Shown here: piece by piece, positions 8,022 through 16,225 of the stretch
Position numbering within the stretch: the stretch's first letter is position 1
How the letters are laid out: every line of letters starts with the position of its first letter
Source of the DNA: an uncultured Mucispirillum sp.
GTDB taxonomy: Bacteria; Chrysiogenota; Deferribacteres; Deferribacterales; Mucispirillaceae
Length of the DNA stretch: 30,865 nt
Reading direction: 5' to 3'
NCBI GenBank assembly: GCA_910586745.1
Contig: CAJUJZ010000011.1
Span: 1-30,865, forward strand
Translations under genes and position numbers: made by a program
The notes under the pieces: model-generated
The model's database searches: none
The model's input: the letters and a program-made list of their open reading frames with translations, nothing else
What the model was told of the DNA's origin: nothing

Positions 8022-8966
8022 ATGGATTTTTTAATTTTTTCAGGCAACTCTAATAAGAGTCTGGCAGAAGGTATTGTTTCACGCCTTGGTATGAGGCTTG
8101 GAGCAGCTACTGTTTCAAAATTTTCTGATGGAGAAATAATGGTTAAAATCAACGAAAGCGTTCGTGGTAGAGATGTTTTTGTTGTACAGCCTACAAATGC
8201 ACCATCAGACACTAATCTTATGGAGCTTATGGTAATGGCAGATGCATTAAAAAGAGCATCAGCAAATACTATTACCGCTATCATACCATATTTTGGTTAC
8301 AGCAGGCAGGACAGGGCAAGCGAACCTCGTGTGCCTATTACTGCAAAACTTATATCAAACTTAATTACAGTATCTGGTATAGACAGAGTTGTTACTATGG
8401 ACTTACATGCAGGACAAATACAAGGTTTTTTTGATATACCTGTTGATAACCTGTATGCACTTCCTGTATTTTATAAATACATGCAGGATAACAATTTATG
8501 TAATGACGATACAGTTATTGTATCTCCTGATGCCGGCGGTGTGGCTCGTGCCAGAACTTATGCGAAAAAATTTGGAATGCCTCTTGCAATTATTGATAAA
8601 CGCCGCTCAAGCCCTAATGTTGCAAAAGTTATGCATGTTATTGGTGAAGTTGCAGGTAAAAAATGTATATTAATTGATGACATGATAGATACTGCAGGCA
8701 CACTTACAGAAGCAGCTGCAGCCTTAATGGAAAATGGAGCAGTAAGTGTTAAAGCAATGGCTACTCATGGTATTCTTTCAGGTCCTGCAATAGACAGAAT
8801 AGGAGGCAGTATTATTGAAAAAGTAATCATTACAGATACTATTGATAACACAAGACTCAAAGATTTTGCAAAACTTGAAATCTTATCAGTATCCGGCATA
8901 CTTGCAACATCTATTGAAAGAATACATAATAAAGAAAGTATCAGCTCACTTTTTACTGGTAATTAA
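8022..8966 (+). CDS. prs: Ribose-phosphate pyrophosphokinase (PRPP synthetase)
   Basis: Prs makes phosphoribosyl pyrophosphate from ribose 5-phosphate and ATP for nucleotide, His and Trp synthesis. The 314-aa class I enzyme shows IPYFGYSRQDRAS (88-100), the metal-binding TMDLHAGQIQGFF (125-137), the catalytic flexible loop KRRSSPN (193-199) and the PRPP loop ILIDDMIDTAGT (216-227). The ribosome site AGAGG lies five bases before the ATG. In many bacteria rplY follows prs; here pth starts three bases after the prs stop with nothing between. Confidence 0.98.
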   Translation: MDFLIFSGNSNKSLAEGIVSRLGMRLGAATVSKFSDGEIMVKINESVRGRDVFVVQPTNAPSDTNLMELMVMADALKRASANTITAIIPYFGYSRQDRASEPRVPITAKLISNLITVSGIDRVVTMDLHAGQIQGFFDIPVDNLYALPVFYKYMQDNNLCNDDTVIVSPDAGGVARARTYAKKFGMPLAIIDKRRSSPNVAKVMHVIGEVAGKKCILIDDMIDTAGTLTEAAAALMENGAVSVKAMATHGILSGPAIDRIGGSIIEKVIITDTIDNTRLKDFAKLEILSVSGILATSIERIHNKESISSLFTGN

Positions 8967-8969
8967 TAG

Positions 8970-9527
8970 ATGATAAAATTAGCAGCAGGTCTTGGAAACC
9001 CGGGAGATAAATATAAAAATACACGCCATAATATTGGTTTTGATGTAATAGACATATTAGCTGAAAGATTAAATATTTCATGGAGTAATAAGTATGATAG
9101 CGATTTTGCAGAAATAAGATATAATGGTGAAAAATTATTTCTATTAAAGCCATATACATTTATGAATTTATCTGGAAAATCTGTTGCAGCTGCTGCTAAT
9201 TTTTATAAAATCAGCCCACAGGATATTCTTATCATCCATGATGAAATGAATATCCCGTATAATACTTTAAAACTGCGTCATAATGGCTCTGCAGGTGGAC
9301 ATAACGGTCTTAAGTCTATTATTGAATGTTTAGGCTCGCAGGAATTCCCGCGGCTTAAAATGGGAATAGGCAGAGATAGTTCAAAAGATGTTGTAAGCTA
9401 TGTTTTAGGAAAATATAAGCCTGAAGAAGCTGCACTTTATAATGACTTTTTAAATAAAGGTGCTGATGCTGTAATAGATGTATTACATAATGGTCTGCAA
9501 AAAGCAATGACTGTTTATAATAAGTGA
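8970..9527 (+). CDS. pth: Peptidyl-tRNA hydrolase
   Basis: Pth cleaves peptidyl-tRNA released from stalled ribosomes. The 185-aa protein has the complete active site of bacterial Pth: GLGNPG with Asn10, NTRHNIGF with catalytic His20, FMNLSG with Asn66, HDE with Asp91, and GSAGGHNGL with Asn112. It lies three bases after prs, the usual order being prs-rplY-pth, so the ribosomal L25/CTC gene is missing from this place. The Shine-Dalgarno is weak, consistent with coupling to prs translation. Confidence 0.97.
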   Translation: MIKLAAGLGNPGDKYKNTRHNIGFDVIDILAERLNISWSNKYDSDFAEIRYNGEKLFLLKPYTFMNLSGKSVAAAANFYKISPQDILIIHDEMNIPYNTLKLRHNGSAGGHNGLKSIIECLGSQEFPRLKMGIGRDSSKDVVSYVLGKYKPEEAALYNDFLNKGADAVIDVLHNGLQKAMTVYNK

Positions 9528-9544
9528 TATATTTTTAAACTTAA

Positions 9545-9565
9545 AGCCTAGTAATAGGCTATAAT
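9545..9565 (+). promoter_or_regulatory. GUAA-loop hairpin overlapping a TATAAT box, upstream of hppA
   Basis: AGCCTA (9545-9550) and TAGGCT (9555-9560) form a 6-bp stem around GTAA, which as RNA is a stable GNRA-type tetraloop. TATAAT follows at 9560-9565 and could be a -10 element, although no good -35 is seen 17 bases upstream. The strong ribosome site GGGGG precedes the hppA ATG. It may be an hppA promoter or an mRNA structure separating pth from hppA expression. Confidence 0.3.
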
Positions 9566-9578
9566 ATAGGGGGACAGT

Positions 9579-11624
9579 ATGGATTTTACAAACTATACTC
9601 TTTTCATACCTGTAATAGGTATAATTGGTATTCTTGCTGCATTTATAATATATCAGGCAGTAAAGAGGCAGCCTGATGGCAGCAAAGAAATGCAGGATAT
9701 TGCAGCTTCTATTCATGAAGGTGCTATGGCGTTTCTTTTCAGAGAATACAAAGTGCTTGCAGTATTCATTATCATAGTTGCTGTATTAATGATATTTGCT
9801 CCGGGGCTTGGTATAAAAACCGCATCCGCATTTATTTTTGGTGCAGTAAGCTCTGTGCTTGCTGGTTTTTTTGGCATGAGTGCTGCAACAAAAGCCAATG
9901 TCCGTACATCTGAGGCAGCAAGAAGCTCAGGTCTTGCTAAAGCCTTATCAGTATCATATAACGGTGGTGCTGTTATGGGGCTTGCTGTTGCATCTTTTGG
10001 GCTTTTTGGTGTTGGCTTATTATTCATACTGCTAGGCTCGCCTGAAAATGCTCAGTATATAAATGGCTTTGCAATGGGTGCATCAAGTATTGCTCTTTTC
10101 TCTCGTGTTGGTGGTGGTATTTACACAAAAGCTGCTGATGTTGGTGCAGACTTAGTTGGTAAAGTAGAAGCTGGTATCCCTGAAGATGACCCTAGAAACC
10201 CCGGTGTTATTGCTGATAATGTTGGTGATAATGTTGGTGATATTGCTGGTATGGGTGCAGATATATTTGAATCTTATGTTGGCTCTATTATTGCAACAAT
10301 AGCAATAGCAGCAACAGCTGCAGCAGCCACAGTTAATACACTTGCTCCATCATTATCAGAAGAAGCAGGACGCTCTGCATTAATGCTTACTCCACTTATG
10401 TTTGCTACTCTTGGTTTAATAGCTTCATTAATCGGTGTATTTTCTATGAAAATATTAAAAAATTCTGACCCTGCAAAAGCTCTCCGCTATTCTACCTTTA
10501 TTGGTGCAGGTCTTTTCCTTGTATTTGCCTTTTTTGGTATAACAGGTATTCTGCAGGTTTCAGTTAATATATTCTATGCAGTTTTATGCGGAACATTAGC
10601 AGGAACTTTTATTGGTTTAATTACTGAATTTTATACATCAGGTTCACCAATGATGCGTATTGCAAGAGCATCAAAAACAGGTCCTGCTACAAATATTATT
10701 CAAGGTATTGCAGTAGGTCTTGAATCTACTATCTGGCCTATTTTAATAATATGTGCAGCAATTATTACAAGCTTTCAGCTTGCTGGTCTTTATGGTATAG
10801 GTATAGCAGCTGTTGGTATGCTTGCAACTGTTGGTGTAACTATGACTGTAGATGCTTACGGTCCTATTGCAGATAATGCAGGCGGCATTTCAGAAATGAG
10901 CGGATTAGGTGCAGATGTTCGTAAAATTACAGATAATCTTGACTCTCTTGGCAATACTACTGCTGCTATGGGTAAAGGTTTTGCAATCGGTTCTGCTGCA
11001 TTAACTGCACTTGCTCTTTTCTCTGCTTATGCAGCTGCAGCAAAAGTTGATAAAATAGACTTAACTAACCCTGATGTTATGGTAGGAACATTTATAGGCG
11101 GTCTTTTGCCATTTATAGTTGGTGCATTAACTATGACATCAGTTGGCAAAGCTGCAGGTAAAATGGTAGAAGAAATCAGAAGACAGTTTAGAGAAATACC
11201 CGGACTTTTAGAAGGTAAAGCTGGTGTTAAACCAGACCCAAAAAGATGTGTTGATATTTCTACAAGTGCAGCATTAAAAGAAATGATACTGCCTGGTGTT
11301 TTAGCTGCTTCTATGCCTGTAATAGTAGGCTTTACTCTTGGCAAAGAAGCTCTTGGCGGTATGCTTGGTGGTGCAACAGTAACAGGCGTTCTTCTTGCAT
11401 TACTTATGGCAAACTCTGGCGGTGCATGGGATAATGCTAAAAAAGCAATAGAAAAAGGTGAAGTTGAAGGCGAAGCAAAAGGCGGCGAAGCCCATAAAGC
11501 TGCTGTTGTTGGTGATACTGTTGGCGACCCTTTTAAAGATACATCTGGTCCTGCTATGAATATATTAATAAAATTAATGAGTATTGTTGCTTTAATTATA
11601 GCTCCAATACTTGCAAACTTATAG
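9579..11624 (+). CDS. hppA: Membrane-bound ion-pumping pyrophosphatase, K+-dependent type
   Basis: This inner-membrane enzyme hydrolyses pyrophosphate to pump H+ or Na+. The 681-aa protein has about 16 hydrophobic segments and the full active site: YTKAADVGADLVGKVEAGIP at about 182-201, then DDPRNPGVIADNVGDNVGDI (203-222), the DNAGGISEM block at 432-440, and the C-terminal block with DNAKKAIEKG and GDTVGDPFKDTSGP. At the position that separates subfamilies the sequence is GNTTAAMG, with Ala at 462 and Gly at 465; K+-independent enzymes carry Lys and Thr there, so this one should need K+. Whether it pumps Na+ or H+ cannot be decided by eye. Pyrophosphate from neighbouring biosynthetic reactions would be its fuel. 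A strong terminator follows. Confidence 0.97.
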   Translation: MDFTNYTLFIPVIGIIGILAAFIIYQAVKRQPDGSKEMQDIAASIHEGAMAFLFREYKVLAVFIIIVAVLMIFAPGLGIKTASAFIFGAVSSVLAGFFGMSAATKANVRTSEAARSSGLAKALSVSYNGGAVMGLAVASFGLFGVGLLFILLGSPENAQYINGFAMGASSIALFSRVGGGIYTKAADVGADLVGKVEAGIPEDDPRNPGVIADNVGDNVGDIAGMGADIFESYVGSIIATIAIAATAAAATVNTLAPSLSEEAGRSALMLTPLMFATLGLIASLIGVFSMKILKNSDPAKALRYSTFIGAGLFLVFAFFGITGILQVSVNIFYAVLCGTLAGTFIGLITEFYTSGSPMMRIARASKTGPATNIIQGIAVGLESTIWPILIICAAIITSFQLAGLYGIGIAAVGMLATVGVTMTVDAYGPIADNAGGISEMSGLGADVRKITDNLDSLGNTTAAMGKGFAIGSAALTALALFSAYAAAAKVDKIDLTNPDVMVGTFIGGLLPFIVGALTMTSVGKAAGKMVEEIRRQFREIPGLLEGKAGVKPDPKRCVDISTSAALKEMILPGVLAASMPVIVGFTLGKEALGGMLGGATVTGVLLALLMANSGGAWDNAKKAIEKGEVEGEAKGGEAHKAAVVGDTVGDPFKDTSGPAMNILIKLMSIVALIIAPILANL

Positions 11625-11639
11625 ACAAAATAAATTATG

Positions 11640-11674
11640 GGGAAAGTTAAAACTTTCCCTGTTTTGTTATTTTT
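11640..11674 (+). terminator. Rho-independent terminator after hppA
   Basis: GGGAAAGTT and AACTTTCCC (11640-11648 and 11651-11659) form a near-perfect stem, followed by a T-rich tail with short T runs (11660-11674). It begins 16 bases after the hppA stop. Confidence 0.8.
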
Positions 11675-11875
11675 AAATTTATCAAATAATCTATATCAGG
11701 CTGAGTTTACACAAAAATATTCTACTGCAATCATTTTTAGCCTGAATTTAAAGCAAAAAAATAATATATTTATAAATTATCAATAGAAAAGCTTAATACA
11801 GCAATTAATATTTTATTAAAATTATAATATATTATTCAAATATATTTTTTGAAGAACTGTAACAGTATATTAATG

Positions 11876-12180
11876 ACAGTCAAACAATTTCCCTTTATGA
11901 TTTGATTTATAATTATTTTTATGCAATTGATAATAATAAAAATATTAAAAAATTTATATTTATTCCAAATATAACACCAATATTTATAAACATATCATTA
12001 GAATTTATAGCAAATATACATTTTATTAAAACAGACAGGCATGTAAAGATAAAGCGTATACTCATTATTTCTTATCTTATGGTCTGCATGGCATTTTTTA
12101 CTATGGGAAGAAAATAAAAATATTACTTTAAAAAATCTTGTTTCAATAATAGAAAATATTTTACAGGAAAAAGTGTTTGA
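11876..12180 (+). pseudogene. Probable decayed 3' end of an IS4/IS1634-type transposase
   Basis: The plus frame starting near 11876 reads YNYFYAIDNN, then KTDRHVK, then SYLMVCMAFF. This follows the order of the C-terminus of IS1634-like DDE transposases, where a YDGFYAI-type block, a block ending in RPVY, and a hydrophobic HFLICFIAL-type block occur in that order. The key Trp, Glu and Arg residues of the YREIM-like region are not preserved, and the frame stops at 12117 with a shifted continuation to about 12180. No upstream two-thirds and no terminal repeats are visible. The rest of 11675-12265 is plain AT-rich sequence. The match is by eye and could be chance. Confidence 0.35.
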
Positions 12181-12204
12181 ATAAAGCATTATCTTTATTT
12201 TTAC

Positions 12205-12233
12205 TTGAAATTTATTTATAAATATTGCATAGT
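12205..12233 (+). promoter_or_regulatory. Possible sigma70-type promoter for the tat-moaA operon
   Basis: TTGAAA (12205-12210) and CATAGT (12228-12233) lie 17 bases apart, upstream of tatA and its GAGG ribosome site. The -10 match is modest. Confidence 0.3.
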
Positions 12234-12265
12234 AATACCATATTTATATGAAATGAGGCGTTCTT

Positions 12266-12643
12266 ATGTTTGGTTTAAGTATGTGGGAAATTGCAATTAT
12301 TGCACTTGTTATATTATTTGTTGTTGGTCCTAAAAGACTGCCTGATGTTGCAAAATCTATAGGAAAAGGCTATGGAGAATTTAAGCGCACATTTAATGAA
12401 ATGAAGCAGACAGTCAATGTTAATGATAACAATGTAAGGACATCAAGCAGAACTACAGAAACAAATAATGATAAAATACAGTCTTATGCTGAACAGTATA
12501 AAAGCCAGTGGGAAGATAAGTTTATATCAAACCCTGACGACAGCCCAAAACCTACAAAACTAGAAACAGCAGCATTAGAAAGTGCTTCTAATAACACAAA
12601 TACAAATACAAATACTAATAAAACAGAAGAAAATAAAGGTTAA
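12266..12643 (+). CDS. tatA: Sec-independent translocase subunit TatA/TatB
   Basis: TatA forms the export pore for folded, cofactor-loaded proteins with twin-arginine signals. The 125-aa protein begins with a single membrane helix (MWEIAIIALVILFVVG), then the conserved GPKRLPDVAKSIGKGYGEFK hinge and amphipathic helix, then a long polar tail. A hexanucleotide repeat (ACAAAT three times plus ACTAAT, 12596-12619) encodes an NTNTNTNTN tract near the C-terminus. TatA and TatB are hard to separate by sequence; as the only small Tat gene beside tatC here I name it tatA. tatC follows four bases after its stop. GAGG precedes the ATG. Confidence 0.9.
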   Translation: MFGLSMWEIAIIALVILFVVGPKRLPDVAKSIGKGYGEFKRTFNEMKQTVNVNDNNVRTSSRTTETNNDKIQSYAEQYKSQWEDKFISNPDDSPKPTKLETAALESASNNTNTNTNTNKTEENKG

Positions 12644-12647
12644 GATA

Positions 12648-13442
12648 GTGTCAAACAATGTAAATATTAATAAAAAATCTAAACAAGTGCAGACTGAATA
12701 TCCGCTTATTGAACATTTGGAAGAGATAAAAAAACGCTTAAAATACATTATTTTAGTTTTAATAGTGCTTTTTATTGCAGGTTACTCTCAAGGGGAAAGA
12801 CTTGTACAAATTATACAGGCACCAATACTTGCTGCACTGCCTGATAATGCCACTATGACTATGATAGATGTTACAGAAATGTTTTTTGTAGAAGTAAAAG
12901 TTTCTTTTATTGCAGCATTAATGGTATCTACCCCATTTATACTTTACCAGTTATGGCTTTTTATTGCCCCTGGACTTTATATGCATGAAAGAAAATATAT
13001 ATACGGCTTTGTTTTTTTTGCTTCCATTCTTTTTGTGCTTGGTGCATCATTTGCTTATTTTATAGTTTTTCCATTTGGATTTAAATTCTTTTTAGGCTTT
13101 GCTGCAAACCCTGCATATAATGTAGATGCAACACTTTCTATGGCAAGCTATGTTTCATTTGTTGTGCATTTAGTGCTTGCATTCGGTATAGTTTTTGAAC
13201 TGCCTGCCATAATATTTCTGCTTGCAAAAATAGGCATAATTAATGATGAAATGCTTATCAAATATAGAAGATATGCAATTGTTGTAATATTTATATCAGC
13301 AGCAGTTTTAACACCGCCAGATGTTATATCTCAGCTTGCAATGGCACTGCCTTTACTAATGCTTTATCAGCTTAGTATATATATTGCCAGAGTATTTGGC
13401 AGAGAGAGTGAAAATATAAAAGAAGTAGCAATTTATGAATAA
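12648..13442 (+). CDS. tatC: Sec-independent translocase subunit TatC
   Basis: TatC recognises twin-arginine signal peptides in the inner membrane. I start it at the GTG at 12648, four bases after the tatA stop and with AAGG eight bases upstream, giving about 264 aa (MSNNVNINKKSK). An upstream ATG at 12582 would overlap tatA by 62 bases and add a non-homologous tail. Family features are the N-terminal HLEEIKKRLK, six hydrophobic segments, and LYQLWLFIAPGLYMHERKY, which matches the conserved cytoplasmic loop region of TatC. Its stop overlaps the moaA start by eight bases. Confidence 0.94.
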   Translation: MSNNVNINKKSKQVQTEYPLIEHLEEIKKRLKYIILVLIVLFIAGYSQGERLVQIIQAPILAALPDNATMTMIDVTEMFFVEVKVSFIAALMVSTPFILYQLWLFIAPGLYMHERKYIYGFVFFASILFVLGASFAYFIVFPFGFKFFLGFAANPAYNVDATLSMASYVSFVVHLVLAFGIVFELPAIIFLLAKIGIINDEMLIKYRRYAIVVIFISAAVLTPPDVISQLAMALPLLMLYQLSIYIARVFGRESENIKEVAIYE

Positions 13443-14421
13443 AGAAACAATTGATAAATTTGGAAGACGACTTAAATATTTACGAATATCAGTTACAGAC
13501 AGATGTAATTTCCGCTGTAAATACTGTATGCCTAACAATAACTTTGAAATGATGGAATGTTCTGATATTTTAAGATATGAAGACATTCTTTTTGCCAGTG
13601 AAGTTTTTGCATCTCTTGGCGTAAACAGGATACGCATTACAGGTGGCGAACCACTTGTGCGTAAAGAAATATGCCAGTTTTTAGATAAGCTTACTAAAAT
13701 AGAAAATATTCAAGAAGTAATGCTTACTACAAATGGTGCACTTTTAGAAAAATATGCTGAAGATTTATATAAAGCTGGAGTAAAAAGGCTTAATATAAGC
13801 CTTGATTCTCTTATACCTGAAAAAAATAAATATATTACAGGTGTTGATAAAACAGATGAAGTCATGGCAGGAATAAAAAAAGCCACAGAAACAGGCTTTG
13901 CACCTATAAAAGTAAATTCTGTTATTATTAGAGATTTTAATGATGATGAAATTGTTAATTTTGCAAAGCTTTCTGCAAAATATAATATTATATGCAGGTT
14001 TATAGAATTTATGCCTATTGGCAACTCTGAAAACTGGAGCGAAAAAAATATTGTTTATGGCGAAGAAATTATAAATCGCCTTAAAGATTTTGAGCCTAAA
14101 GAGATGCCACGGGATATAAACTCAGGCCCTGCTGTAAACTATAAACTTAATAACGGCGGTATTATTGGTATTATTACCCCTATTTCTAAACACTTTTGTT
14201 CAGAATGTGATAAACTGCGTATTACTGCTGATGGTAAAATAAGACCATGTCTTTTATCTGATAATGAAATAGATATTAAGGAAGCTTTACAGACAAAAGA
14301 TAAAGATTTATTTGTAAAGCAGATTATGCAGTCATTAAACATTAAACATGATGAGCATAGTATTACGATTAGGGAGAAAAATCATGATTTTAAACGGACA
14401 ATGTCTAAGATTGGCGGATAA
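13435..14421 (+). CDS. moaA: GTP 3',8-cyclase MoaA (molybdenum cofactor synthesis)
   Basis: MoaA is the radical-SAM enzyme that turns GTP into 3',8-cyclo-GTP, the first step of molybdopterin synthesis. The 328-aa protein has the SAM-cluster motif with Cys24, Cys28 and Cys31 (CNFRCKYC), TGGEPLVRK at 69-77, the second 4Fe-4S ligand set Cys255, Cys258 and Cys272, and ends in the essential Gly-Gly (SKIGG). The gene overlaps tatC by eight bases. Many Tat substrates carry molybdopterin, so the grouping is functionally sensible. The next gene starts within its last 38 bases. Confidence 0.97.
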   Translation: MNKETIDKFGRRLKYLRISVTDRCNFRCKYCMPNNNFEMMECSDILRYEDILFASEVFASLGVNRIRITGGEPLVRKEICQFLDKLTKIENIQEVMLTTNGALLEKYAEDLYKAGVKRLNISLDSLIPEKNKYITGVDKTDEVMAGIKKATETGFAPIKVNSVIIRDFNDDEIVNFAKLSAKYNIICRFIEFMPIGNSENWSEKNIVYGEEIINRLKDFEPKEMPRDINSGPAVNYKLNNGGIIGIITPISKHFCSECDKLRITADGKIRPCLLSDNEIDIKEALQTKDKDLFVKQIMQSLNIKHDEHSITIREKNHDFKRTMSKIGG

Positions 14422-15505
14422 GCCTATTAAAACAATAAATACTGATATTAACTGTGTAATTAATGCAGCAGAAAATAATCCGTTAATGAGCGAAAGCCTT
14501 TCTAAACTTGTAAAAGAAAGCAGCAGTATTTTGTTTATCGCAAGCCCTGACATAAATACAGCAATTTATGATTATATAGCTGATTTATGTCAAGGTAAAA
14601 ATTTTGCAGTTATTTCTGATAATATTCCTGTGAAATATATGCAGTATCAGACTATTTTTAATCAAAGCCTTGTAGATGATTATGTATTTTTTGGTGCATG
14701 TGCAGGCAGAGCACCAATGCTTGTAAATAAAAATATATATGACTATGACTTAGTAATTTCTGCAAGCAGTGTAATAATGAATGCCTATGCCGGTTTTTTA
14801 GGAAGTATAGCTACTCTTTTTAATGCAGTTACTGCTCCAAAAACTGTTGCAGCAGTTATTAAATATGCCATGCAGGACAGCCTTTATAATGTACATAAGC
14901 TTTCAAGCGGTCTGACTATACGCAACCCGGTTTATGAAAGCATAAGAGAAGGACTTATTACAGCAGGTAAAGCAATACATTCATTTTCAATAAATATACC
15001 AATAGATTATAAACATATAGATAATGTGTATAAAGAAGTTTTTGCAGGTGATACTTTTATAAGCCAGATAGAAGCACAGAATCTTATACTTGATAAACAA
15101 AAAGCCCAGACTGCACCATATCTTTATGACGGTCTGGAAATAGCTATGCAGTGCTATAATAATGTAGTTTATTTTATTACATTAGTTGAAGATGCCTGCA
15201 AAAAATTATTAAAAGGCGGCAGACTTCTTATAGATATAGATGATATGCATTCTTTTGGAAACAAAGTATTTCAAGAAATATTTTACCATAATACATTATC
15301 AGAAATAGCAGATAATGTTAATGAAAGCAATTATATGGAATCATTTTATGCTTTTATATTAAAATATTACACTTTAAATTACCATATTGCACTGCCTGAA
15401 AATGAAAAACTTAATACAGCATTTATTCAAGCAGGACTTAATCCATTAAATAATGATGAATTAAGCAAATTTTTAGACAGCTGTTCAAAAAAAGGTGCTA
15501 TATAA
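14384..15505 (+). CDS. LarA-like (DUF2088) protein lacking known LarA active-site residues
   Basis: About 373 aa from the ATG at 14384, which has GGGAG just upstream; a longer frame from 14348 is less likely. It follows the lactate racemase LarA fold from end to end: an NPLMSESLSKLVKESSSILF block matching the LarA region before SDHTRP, then PMLVNKNIYDYDLVIS, AYAGFLGS, an NPVYESIREG helix, a FAGD-like segment, and a C-terminal GGRLLIDIDD strand resembling EGGTIIMVA. The residues LarA uses are gone: the DHTRP loop reads PDINT, the GFHR segment is shortened and has no His, the SHFFAGFSGG His is Asn, and the nickel-pincer Lys and His positions (GRK and NH) are not kept. The intact long frame argues against a pseudogene. 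Function unknown; it is probably cytoplasmic. Confidence 0.65.
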   Translation: MILNGQCLRLADKPIKTINTDINCVINAAENNPLMSESLSKLVKESSSILFIASPDINTAIYDYIADLCQGKNFAVISDNIPVKYMQYQTIFNQSLVDDYVFFGACAGRAPMLVNKNIYDYDLVISASSVIMNAYAGFLGSIATLFNAVTAPKTVAAVIKYAMQDSLYNVHKLSSGLTIRNPVYESIREGLITAGKAIHSFSINIPIDYKHIDNVYKEVFAGDTFISQIEAQNLILDKQKAQTAPYLYDGLEIAMQCYNNVVYFITLVEDACKKLLKGGRLLIDIDDMHSFGNKVFQEIFYHNTLSEIADNVNESNYMESFYAFILKYYTLNYHIALPENEKLNTAFIQAGLNPLNNDELSKFLDSCSKKGAI

Positions 15506-16210
15506 ATGAATAACAAAACTGTATTAATAGTAGATGATGATAAGGAAATCTGCGAACTGCTTAATATGTTCTTAACCCTTGAAAAATACAATGTGATTTC
15601 TGCAAATACAGGTATGGAAGGGCTTGAAAAATTCCGAAGTGATAAATTTGATGTTATACTTTTAGATATATCACTGCCGGATATAAATGGTCAGCAGCTT
15701 TGCAAGCTTATCAGGCAGGAAAGTGATATCCCTATCATCATGGTATCAGCTAATGACAGTGTTTCAGATAAAGTTATATGTTTAGAATATGGAGCAGATG
15801 ACTATATTTCAAAACCTTTTGAAAATATGGAACTTATTGCAAGAATAAAGGCTGTTTTAAGAAGATCTGATAAACATATAGAAGTAAATGCTGGCAGTGG
15901 AGATAGTGTAATCTGCTTTCAGGGACTTAAAATTGACTACTCTAAAAGGCATGTTACTACAAGTGAAAATGCTCCTATAAACCTTACTCCTAAAGAATTT
16001 GAGCTGCTTGTTTATTTTGCCCGCCATGCTGGTGAAACATTAAACAGAGATACTATAATAGAAGACTTGTGGGGGAAAAACACTCTTTACAGGTGGAGCA
16101 GAAGTTTAGATGTTCATATACAAAATTTACGGCAGAAAATAGAAAAAAATCCTAAAAATCCTTCTATTATACAGACAGTTTCAGGTATTGGATATAAAAT
16201 TGCAAAGTAG
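15506..16210 (+). CDS. OmpR/PhoB-family response regulator, no adjacent kinase
   Basis: A 234-aa two-domain regulator. The receiver (1-120) has the acidic pocket Asp10-Asp12, phospho-acceptor Asp54 in LLDISLPD, Ser81 and Lys103 (ISKPF), so it should be phosphorylatable. The C-terminal winged helix (about 136-232) has LTPKEFELLVYFARHAGE, RDTIIEDLWG, SRSLDVHIQNLRQKIE and a GIGYKI hairpin, as in KdpE or PhoB. The ATG abuts the TAA of the LarA-like gene, so the two are probably cotranslated. No histidine kinase lies in the operon or elsewhere in the window, so the partner must be encoded elsewhere. Target genes unknown. Confidence 0.92.
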   Translation: MNNKTVLIVDDDKEICELLNMFLTLEKYNVISANTGMEGLEKFRSDKFDVILLDISLPDINGQQLCKLIRQESDIPIIMVSANDSVSDKVICLEYGADDYISKPFENMELIARIKAVLRRSDKHIEVNAGSGDSVICFQGLKIDYSKRHVTTSENAPINLTPKEFELLVYFARHAGETLNRDTIIEDLWGKNTLYRWSRSLDVHIQNLRQKIEKNPKNPSIIQTVSGIGYKIAK

Positions 16211-16225
16211 CATAACAGGCAGAAT

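Noticed and set aside
9713..10027. Antisense open frame of about 104 codons inside hppA
   Set aside because: Low-complexity antisense shadow of a strongly conserved gene; no ribosome site and no recognisable domain. The same holds for other antisense or shifted frames within ftsY, prs, metG, ricT and hsdM.
11703..11725. TTTACACAAAAATATTC, resembling the end of some IS256-family elements
   Set aside because: Single short AT-rich match without a partner end or a transposase of that family nearby.
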